Assembly (NCBI RefSeq): GCF_001707885.1
Contig: NZ_MASS01000008.1
Span: 1-64,000, forward strand
Source: Desulfosporosinus cupriresistens
GTDB lineage: Bacteria; Bacillota; Desulfitobacteriia; Desulfitobacteriales; Desulfitobacteriaceae
Length of the DNA: 64,000 nucleotides
Direction: 5' to 3'
The notes under the pieces were generated by a model. That model worked only from the letters and a program-made list of their open reading frames with translations. It had not been told where the DNA came from and did not search any database. The position numbers and the translations under genes were made by a program. Of the stretch, positions 56,954-64,000 are shown one piece after another; the first letter of the stretch is position 1, and each line of letters starts with the position of its first letter.

Positions 56954-59900
56954 TCAAATCAATTTCGGATCCAAAGTTTTAATTGTCCGATACCTCGTCA
57001 TGCCTGTGCCTGCAGGAATTAATTTCCCGATAATTACATTTTCTTTTAAGCCTAGTAACGGATCAACTTTTCCTTTAATAGCTGCTTCTGTAAGAACTCG
57101 GGTCGTTTCTTGGAAAGAAGCCGCGGAGAGGAAGGAATCTGTCGCCAGAGAAGCCTTAGTGATACCTAAAAGTACTGGGTGAGCTACGGCCGGTTCCCCA
57201 CCTTCAATAATAGCCTGCGCATTCTCGTCTTGGAAGTCAAAGACGTCAATTAGACCACCTGGAAGCAAGCTTGTATCTCCAGCATCGTCAATTTTCACCT
57301 TCCGCAGCATCTGCCGAACCATAACTTCAATATGCTTGTCGTTAATATCCACCCCTTGAAGTCGATAGACTCGTTGAACTTCGCCAACCAGATAGACTTG
57401 CACCCCACGTTGACCTTTGACTTTCAACATGTCATGGGGATTAATGCTTCCTTCTGTCAGCTCATCACCCGCTTCGACCATCTGCCCTTCTTTTACACAA
57501 AGGCGTGATCCATAAGGTATGGAATAGGTTATATGCTCGTCGGCGTCAGTGAGTAGATCTACTTCACGTCGTCCCTTAACTTCACTGATCGACACCTTAC
57601 CAATTGTTTCTGCGATGATCGCTTGCCCTTTAGGTTTACGGGCTTCGAACAGCTCTTCTACCCGTGGAAGACCCTGGGTTATGTCATCCCCCGCAACACC
57701 ACCTGTATGGAATGTACGCATGGTTAATTGGGTTCCAGGTTCACCAATGGATTGAGCTGCAATAATACCAACAGCTTCACCCATCTCAACCGGACGTCCG
57801 GTTGCAAGGTTTCGACCGTAGCACTTTTTGCAAACACCATAACGTGACTTGCATGTGAGAACCGAACGGATTATAGCTGAATCAAATACCCTGACAATCT
57901 CGGCTGCCTGCTCCTCTGTTATTTCAGACTCAGGTGTAGCAAACACCTCTCCTGTCTCTGGATGGCGAATCTCTTCCAGAACAAAGCGGCCGACAAGACG
58001 TTCTACTAAAGGTTCAATGATTTCAGGACCATCTTTGATATCTTCAACCATAATACCTGCTAAAGTTCCGCAGTCTTCTTCACGAACAATCACATCTTGA
58101 GATACATCAACTAAACGACGAGTCAGATAACCAGAGTCAGCTGTCCGCAAAGCAGTATCCGCCAGACCTTTCCGAGCACCGTGAGAGGAAATAAAGTATT
58201 CCAAAACGGTTAACCCTTCCCGGAAATTCGCCTTGATTGGCAACTCAATTGTCCGTCCTGATGGGTCAGCCATCAGTCCCCGCATCCCTGCTAATTGTCT
58301 GAGCTGTTGAATATTACCCCGGGCCCCTGAAGTCGCCATCATATACACAGGGTTAAACTGATCAAGTGTATCCATCAAAGCCTGCGTCACAGTTTTAGTT
58401 GCTTTAGCCCATGTATCAATGACCAAGTTATAACGCTCTTCATCTGTAATCAAACCGCGGCGATATTGTTGCTCCGTTTTGGCAACCGCTGCGTCCGCGT
58501 CAGCGAGAATCTGAGTCTTCTCCTCGGGAACCGTAATGTCCGTCAAACCGACGGTCATTCCTGCCCGTGTTGAGAATTTAAATCCTTGGCTTTTTAGCCC
58601 GTCCAGCAAGCGTGACGTCGCTTCGTAACCCGCTTTGCGATAGGTATTAGCCACAATATCTCCAAGGCCTTTTTTACCTACAACATGGTTGACATACTCA
58701 ACTTCGGGCGGAATGACCGAATTGAATATCAATCGACCTACAGTTGTCTCTAAAAGCTCTCCGTTGCGGCGAACTTTTATACTAGCCTGCAAGTGTACTT
58801 CTTTTGTATCGTAAGCCAATACGGCTTCATCATAATCTTTAAATATTTTCCCTTCACCAAAAGCACCCGGGCGATCCATAGTCAAGTAATAGGATCCCAA
58901 AACCATATCCTGGGTCGGTGTTTGTACTGGCCGTCCATCTTTGGGGTTCAGGATATTATGAGAAGCTAGCATGAGCAATCTCGCCTCAGACTGAGCCTCT
59001 GCCGATAAAGGAACGTGGACCGCCATTTGGTCTCCATCAAAGTCCGCATTATATGCTGTACAAACTAACGGATGAATCTGCAAAGCGCGCCCTTCAACAA
59101 GAATTGGCTCAAAAGCTTGAATCCCTAAACGGTGTAGCGTTGGTGCCCGATTCAGGAGTACTGGGTGATCGGAGATTACTTCTTCGAGGACATCCCAAAC
59201 TTCTGGACGAACCCGTTCAACCATACGTTTAGCGCTTTTAATATTATGGGCATGCCCCTCATTGACAAGCTTCTTCATCACAAACGGTTTGAAAAGCTCC
59301 AAGGCCATTTCCTTGGGAAGACCACACTGATGAAGTTTGAGATTTGGCCCAACAACAATAACCGATCGTCCGGAATAATCCACCCGTTTTCCCAAAAGGT
59401 TTTGTCTAAATCGCCCTTGTTTTCCCTTTAACATATCACTCAGAGATTTAAGCGGGCGGTTTCCCGGGCCTGTCACTGGACGTCCACGACGACCATTATC
59501 AATCAAAGCATCGACTGCTTCTTGGAGCATCCTTTTTTCATTACGTACAATAATGTCTGGTGCACCCAGATCCAAAAGACGCTTTAAACGGTTGTTCCGA
59601 TTAATAACTCGACGATAAAGATCATTAAGGTCAGATGTGGCAAACCGCCCACCATCTAACTGCACCATCGGTCGCAATTCAGGTGGAATCACCGGGACGA
59701 CATCCATAATCATCCAATCCGGACGATTTCCTGAGGATTTAAAGGCCTCAACAACTTCGAGGCGACGAATGGCTCGAATCTTGCGTTGTCCAGATACCTC
59801 TTTTAACTCTATCCGTAGTTCGTCATTAAGTTTGTCTAAATCCATCTCTTCCAGCAACTGCTTAACAGCTTCCGCTCCCATGCTTGCTTGGAAACGATCT

Positions 59901-60388
59901 CCGTACTTATCACGGTATTCTCGATACTCCGTTTCGGTCAGGAGTTGTTTCTTTATCAAAGATGTATCACCGGAATCTGTCACAATATACGAGACAAAGT
60001 ACAGCACTTTCTCCAAAGCACGAGGGGACATATCCAGCAATAACCCCATACGGCTCGGAATCCCTTTAAAATACCAGATATGTGATACCGGAGCAGCGAG
60101 TACAATATGTCCCATTCGTTCACGCCGAACTTTTGAACGGGTCACTTCGACTCCACAACGGTCACAAACGATCCCCTTATATCGAACACGTTTATATTTT
60201 CCGCAGTGACATTCCCAGTCCCTCGTCGGACCAAATATTTTCTCACAAAACAGGCCTTCCCGTTCCGGCTTTAAGGTCCGATAGTTTATGGTTTCAGGCT
60301 TCTTTACCTCTCCAAATGACCACTCACGGATCATATCCGGTGAAGCTAAGCCAATACGCATGCGGTCGAAGTTATTGACGTCTAGCAA
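56954..60388 (-). CDS. rpoC: RNA polymerase beta' subunit
   Basis: Holds the catalytic Mg2+ in NADFDGDQM. Zinc 1 uses CHCGKY and CDRCGVEV near the N-terminus; zinc 2 uses [34 protein letters not shown] and the bridge-helix region are present. The start is a TTG at 60388 with AAGGA before it, and the length is 1144 residues, without the large insertions seen in other phyla. It is 27 bases after rpoB. Confidence 0.98.
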   Translation of the reverse strand: MLDVNNFDRMRIGLASPDMIREWSFGEVKKPETINYRTLKPEREGLFCEKIFGPTRDWECHCGKYKRVRYKGIVCDRCGVEVTRSKVRRERMGHIVLAAPVSHIWYFKGIPSRMGLLLDMSPRALEKVLYFVSYIVTDSGDTSLIKKQLLTETEYREYRDKYGDRFQASMGAEAVKQLLEEMDLDKLNDELRIELKEVSGQRKIRAIRRLEVVEAFKSSGNRPDWMIMDVVPVIPPELRPMVQLDGGRFATSDLNDLYRRVINRNNRLKRLLDLGAPDIIVRNEKRMLQEAVDALIDNGRRGRPVTGPGNRPLKSLSDMLKGKQGRFRQNLLGKRVDYSGRSVIVVGPNLKLHQCGLPKEMALELFKPFVMKKLVNEGHAHNIKSAKRMVERVRPEVWDVLEEVISDHPVLLNRAPTLHRLGIQAFEPILVEGRALQIHPLVCTAYNADFDGDQMAVHVPLSAEAQSEARLLMLASHNILNPKDGRPVQTPTQDMVLGSYYLTMDRPGAFGEGKIFKDYDEAVLAYDTKEVHLQASIKVRRNGELLETTVGRLIFNSVIPPEVEYVNHVVGKKGLGDIVANTYRKAGYEATSRLLDGLKSQGFKFSTRAGMTVGLTDITVPEEKTQILADADAAVAKTEQQYRRGLITDEERYNLVIDTWAKATKTVTQALMDTLDQFNPVYMMATSGARGNIQQLRQLAGMRGLMADPSGRTIELPIKANFREGLTVLEYFISSHGARKGLADTALRTADSGYLTRRLVDVSQDVIVREEDCGTLAGIMVEDIKDGPEIIEPLVERLVGRFVLEEIRHPETGEVFATPESEITEEQAAEIVRVFDSAIIRSVLTCKSRYGVCKKCYGRNLATGRPVEMGEAVGIIAAQSIGEPGTQLTMRTFHTGGVAGDDITQGLPRVEELFEARKPKGQAIIAETIGKVSISEVKGRREVDLLTDADEHITYSIPYGSRLCVKEGQMVEAGDELTEGSINPHDMLKVKGQRGVQVYLVGEVQRVYRLQGVDINDKHIEVMVRQMLRKVKIDDAGDTSLLPGGLIDVFDFQDENAQAIIEGGEPAVAHPVLLGITKASLATDSFLSAASFQETTRVLTEAAIKGKVDPLLGLKENVIIGKLIPAGTGMTRYRTIKTLDPKLI

Positions 60389-60415
60389 TCCTTATCGCTC
60401 CTTTCGTCCGGGGGA

Positions 60416-63400
60416 CTATTTGAGATCGCCTAGATCTATATCTTCTTCCTCAAGGACTTCCTCATTTAATTCATCGAGCGGGTCTTCCTCGTCGGTTATG
60501 AGTTCATCCTCATCGGTCAAGAGTTCGTCTTCATCCTTTGTGGCAACAATGCGTGTCGCCGGAGGTGCGAGTTCCTCGTGCAGATCTATGCCGAGTTCTT
60601 TTGCGGTTTCCGTAATATCCTCATCCGTATCATGAATCTCGATTTCTTGATCATCTGCAGATAAGACTCTTACATCAAGTCCCAAACTCTGCATTTCTTT
60701 AATTAATACCTTAAAGGATTCTGGAATTCCCGGCTCAGGGATGTTCTCACCTTTGACAATTGCTTCGTAAGTCTTTACTCGACCAACGACATCGTCTGAT
60801 TTCACAGTCAAAATTTCCTGCAAAGTATAAGCCGCACCATAGGCCTCCAAGGCCCAAACTTCCATTTCTCCGAAACGTTGGCCTCCAAATTGAGCTTTAC
60901 CACCCAACGGCTGCTGCGTCACAAGGGAGTATGGACCCGTCGAGCGAGCATGAATTTTATCGTCAACCAAATGGTGAAGCTTGAGTACATACATGTAGCC
61001 AACGGTTATCTTACTATCGAACGGATCTCCCGTGCGTCCGTCATATAAGATGGTCTTCCCATCAGCTGGAAGGCCCGCTTTTTCCAAAGTCTCGAAAATG
61101 TCATTTTCAGTAGCACCGTCAAAGACTGGCGTCGCGATGCGGATCCCTAAGGCTTTAGCTGCCCTACCTAAGTGCGTTTCCAGAACCTGACCAATATTCA
61201 TCCGAGAAGGAACACCCAACGGATTGAGAACAATCTCAATTGGTGTGCCATCCGGCATAAACGGCATATCCTCTTGACGCATTATCCGCGAAATAACCCC
61301 TTTGTTGCCGTGGCGACCTGCCACTTTATCACCGACAGAAATCTTCCGCTTTTGGGCAATGTAAACACGAACGAGTTGATTAACGCCAGGAGATAATTCA
61401 TCCCCATTTTCACGGGTAAATACTTTAACGTCAACGATTTTCCCAGCTTCTCCGTGAGGTACACGCAAGGAGGTATCACGCACCTCACGTGCTTTTTCTC
61501 CGAAAATCGCACGCAACAGACGCTCTTCGGCCGTGAGCTCCGTCTCACCCTTCGGGGTTACTTTTCCAACCAAGATATCTCCCGGACGAACTTCTGCCCC
61601 AATTCGGATAATTCCACGTTCATCAAGATCCTTCAATACATCTTCCCCGACGTTGGGAATATCGCGAGTAATTTCTTCAGGACCGAGCTTCGTATCACGA
61701 GCATCCGATTCATACTCTTCTATATGAATGGATGTATAGTAATCCTCTCGCAGAAGTTTTTCGCTAATGAGGATCGCATCCTCATAGTTATACCCTTCCC
61801 AAGTCATGAAGGCCACGAGCACGTTACGTCCTAAGGCAAGCTCTCCATGGTCAGTCGACGGACCATCCGCTACAATCTGACTTGCTTCAACCCGTTCCCC
61901 TTTCATAACAATGGGTCTCTGGTTAATGCAGGTCCCCTGGTTGGAACGTGAATATTTGAGTAACTTGTGTTTTTCGGTTGTTCCATCATCATGAAGCACA
62001 ATAATTTCGTCGGCAGTCGCCCGCTCTACAACTCCAGCTTGTTTAGTAACTGCACAAACACCAGAGTCCTTAGCTGTCTTGTATTCCATTCCAGTCCCTA
62101 CGTAAGGTGAATCCGTGCGCAAGAGTGGTACAGCCTGACGTTGCATATTCGATCCCATCAACGCTCGATTCGCATCATCATGCTCGAGAAATGGGATAAG
62201 TGCTGTTGCAATGGATACCATCTGTTTTGGAGAAACGTCCATGTAGTCGACCAAGCTCGGCGACACATAAACAAAGTCCGGACCATGACGACCATCAATT
62301 TTCTCTCCAAGGAACTTGCCATTTTCATCAAGTGGCGCATTCGCCTGAGCCACAACATATTTCTCTTCCTGGTCAGCAGTTAAATAATGTATCTCATCGG
62401 TAACCCTACCGCTCTCTTTATCAGCTCTACGGTAAGGGGCTTCGATAAATCCATAAGGATTAATACGGCCATACGTGCTTAAAGAGCCAATCAACCCAAT
62501 GTTTGGACCTTCCGGCGTCTCTACTGGACACATCCTGCCATAGTGGGAATGATGAACGTCACGCACTTCAAATCCTGCGCGTTCTCTGCTTAAACCCCCA
62601 GGGCCCAAAGCACTTAAACGACGCTTATGTGTTAACTCAGCCAATGGATTGGTTTGGTCCATGAACTGCGACAACTGGCTACTACCAAAAAACTCCTTGA
62701 TTGCAGCAACCACAGGTCGAATATTAATTAATACCTGAGGGGTAATCACTTCGACGTCCTGAATCGTCATCCGTTCGCGGACCACGCGTTCCATACGAGA
62801 TAAACCGATTCGGAACTGATTCTGGAGAAGTTCCCCAACCGAGCGCAACCGACGATTTCCTAGATGGTCGATGTCATCCTTATGACCTTCCCCATCCATT
62901 AAGGCCAGCAGTCGCCGAACTGCGGCCACGATATCCCCACGAGTTAAATGTCGAACATCCATTGGAATATCCAAGCCCAGTTTGTTATTGAGTTTATACC
63001 TACCAACCTTGGCTAAATCATAGCGCTTGGCATCAAAGAACAGTGCTTCCAACAATGAACGCGCACTGTCGACTGTCGGGGGTTCCCCTGGTCTTAAACG
63101 TTTATAGATTTCAACCAAAGCTTCTTCTGTTGATTCCGAGTTGTCTCTTTCCAATGTAGCGCGGATATATTCATTATCGTTAAACAACTCCAAAATCTGG
63201 CCGTTGCTTGCGTATCCTAAAGCTCGAATAAGAACTGTGCCCGGTAATTTCCTTGTTCGGTCAACCCTTACAAAGATATTATCGTTCACATCCGATTCGA
63301 ATTCCAACCAAGCCCCACGATTCGGAATAACTGTAGCCCCATAGAGTTTCTTACCACTCGCATCAATTTGTTCTGCATAATAGACCCCTGGCGAACGTAC

Positions 63401-63808
63401 AAGCTGGCTGACAATAACACGTTCAGCGCCATTGATAATAAACGTGCCTTTGTCCGTCATTAGCGGGAAATCCCCCATAAAGACTTCCTGTTCCTTTACT
63501 TCTCCAGTTTCCTTGTTAATGAGGCGTACCTTTACGCGTAGAGGCGCTGCGAATGTGACATCACGTTCCTTACACTCCTCTACCTGATATTTAGCCTCTC
63601 CCAAGCTATAGTCAATAAATTCCAAAACGAGATTGCCTGTGAAATCTTGAATCGGTGAAATATCGCGAAACATATCGCGCAACCCTTCATCAAGAAACCA
63701 ACGATAGGAGTTCTGCTGAATTTCAATCAAATTCGGCATGTCGAGGACTTCCCGGATTCTGGAGTAACTCCAGCGCTCCCGTGTCCCAACCTTAACAGGA
63801 TAGAACAT
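60416..63808 (-). CDS. rpoB: RNA polymerase beta subunit
   Basis: Forms the other half of the active-site cleft. The rifampicin region reads [47 protein letters not shown] (wild type), and [12 protein letters not shown] and [12 protein letters not shown] follow. It has 1130 residues, and the last ~40 form a strongly acidic tail with repeated DEDEL text, beyond the usual C-terminus. A promoter and a terminator-like hairpin lie just upstream. Confidence 0.98.
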   Translation of the reverse strand: MFYPVKVGTRERWSYSRIREVLDMPNLIEIQQNSYRWFLDEGLRDMFRDISPIQDFTGNLVLEFIDYSLGEAKYQVEECKERDVTFAAPLRVKVRLINKETGEVKEQEVFMGDFPLMTDKGTFIINGAERVIVSQLVRSPGVYYAEQIDASGKKLYGATVIPNRGAWLEFESDVNDNIFVRVDRTRKLPGTVLIRALGYASNGQILELFNDNEYIRATLERDNSESTEEALVEIYKRLRPGEPPTVDSARSLLEALFFDAKRYDLAKVGRYKLNNKLGLDIPMDVRHLTRGDIVAAVRRLLALMDGEGHKDDIDHLGNRRLRSVGELLQNQFRIGLSRMERVVRERMTIQDVEVITPQVLINIRPVVAAIKEFFGSSQLSQFMDQTNPLAELTHKRRLSALGPGGLSRERAGFEVRDVHHSHYGRMCPVETPEGPNIGLIGSLSTYGRINPYGFIEAPYRRADKESGRVTDEIHYLTADQEEKYVVAQANAPLDENGKFLGEKIDGRHGPDFVYVSPSLVDYMDVSPKQMVSIATALIPFLEHDDANRALMGSNMQRQAVPLLRTDSPYVGTGMEYKTAKDSGVCAVTKQAGVVERATADEIIVLHDDGTTEKHKLLKYSRSNQGTCINQRPIVMKGERVEASQIVADGPSTDHGELALGRNVLVAFMTWEGYNYEDAILISEKLLREDYYTSIHIEEYESDARDTKLGPEEITRDIPNVGEDVLKDLDERGIIRIGAEVRPGDILVGKVTPKGETELTAEERLLRAIFGEKAREVRDTSLRVPHGEAGKIVDVKVFTRENGDELSPGVNQLVRVYIAQKRKISVGDKVAGRHGNKGVISRIMRQEDMPFMPDGTPIEIVLNPLGVPSRMNIGQVLETHLGRAAKALGIRIATPVFDGATENDIFETLEKAGLPADGKTILYDGRTGDPFDSKITVGYMYVLKLHHLVDDKIHARSTGPYSLVTQQPLGGKAQFGGQRFGEMEVWALEAYGAAYTLQEILTVKSDDVVGRVKTYEAIVKGENIPEPGIPESFKVLIKEMQSLGLDVRVLSADDQEIEIHDTDEDITETAKELGIDLHEELAPPATRIVATKDEDELLTDEDELITDEEDPLDELNEEVLEEEDIDLGDLK

Positions 63809-63850
63809 TTGCGTTTCACCCCTCAGTGCGGTTTCCTCTCAATGAGGTAT

Positions 63851-63879
63851 AATATATTGACATATACAGCCAAAAGCAA
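63851..63879 (-). promoter_or_regulatory. Candidate rpoB promoter
   Basis: On the minus strand a TTGCTT (63879-63874) and a TATATT (63856-63851) are spaced by 17 bases, a sigma-A-like pair 42 bases before the rpoB start. The -35 match is only partial. Confidence 0.4.
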
Positions 63880-63902
63880 GGCCTTTATATAAAACCTCGC
63901 TT
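63874..63902 (-). terminator. Terminator-like hairpin upstream of rpoB
   Basis: AAGCGAGG and CCTTGCTT (63902-63895 and 63881-63874 on the minus strand, one wobble) pair and are followed by TTGG. It is likely the partial terminator after the rplJL genes that should lie to the right of the window, and its end overlaps the candidate rpoB promoter. Confidence 0.45.
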
Positions 63903-64000
63903 TAACTGTTTATGGTGTTCCGAATTATTGCGATAATTTCAAGATAATATCTCCTTATTACCCAAATCAATGCAAAATATTACCAATGTTTACAAGTTAT

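Overview
The window looks like chromosomal DNA of a spore-forming, anaerobic member of the Firmicutes in the Desulfosporosinus / Desulfitobacterium (Peptococcaceae) neighbourhood. The grounds are the gene order and protein flavour (zinc-type S14 and L36, CwlD next to rplM-rpsI, AhrC-type arginine operators), a Tat-exported uptake [NiFe] hydrogenase and many strong AGGAGG ribosome binding sites. The genus is an inference. Most genes lie on the minus strand, so the leading-strand replication fork probably runs from high to low coordinates.

Left end (1-6975): the end of an integrated element, a frameshifted tyrosine integrase facing the 3' end of tRNA-Thr(CGU), then a plus-strand hydrogenase operon (small subunit, large subunit, cytochrome b) and murC. 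A strong bidirectional terminator separates murC from the minus-strand NAD salvage operon pncB-nadE-nucleotidase (6947-9776). The pncB/argH interval carries a tight cluster of DnaA boxes and members of a modular repeat family.

Arginine block (10253-28816): argC-argJ-argB-argD-carA-carB and argF-argG-argH run on the minus strand, each set preceded by candidate AhrC/ArgR boxes. They are separated by a plus-strand insert holding a degraded Uma2-type endonuclease gene and a membrane protein with a zinc ribbon. Upstream of argC lie an M20 amidohydrolase, an ECF sigma factor with an overlapping membrane partner, and an arginase, so synthesis and breakdown of arginine sit side by side. A repeat-rich gap (28817-29383) follows, then a two-gene unit (membrane-anchored helix-turn-helix protein and MltG-like LysM-type protein) and the spore cortex amidase cwlD.

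Translation block (32229-63808): reading along the minus strand, rpoB, rpoC, an L7Ae-like protein, rpsL, rpsG, fusA, tuf, the S10-spc-alpha superoperon (rpsJ to rplQ) with secY, adk, map and infA, then a cobalamin/vitamin-type ECF transporter (fused EcfA ATPase plus EcfT), truA, rplM and rpsI. All genes are intact except rplD, which has a one-base frameshift near its start.

The least explained features are non-coding: (i) a modular alternating repeat family (10.1-10.3 kb and 28.9-29.4 kb) whose hairpin keeps pairing while its sequence changes; (ii) a 60-base repeat found once upstream of argC and once inverted inside the ribosomal operon between rplR and rplF; (iii) five same-strand DnaA boxes far from any dnaA gene; (iv) short-period degenerate repeats in several intergenic gaps. 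On the protein side, the Asp replacing a proximal-cluster Cys in the hydrogenase small subunit and the cysteine-rich insertion in EF-Tu stand out. I did not see an obviously new multi-gene system.
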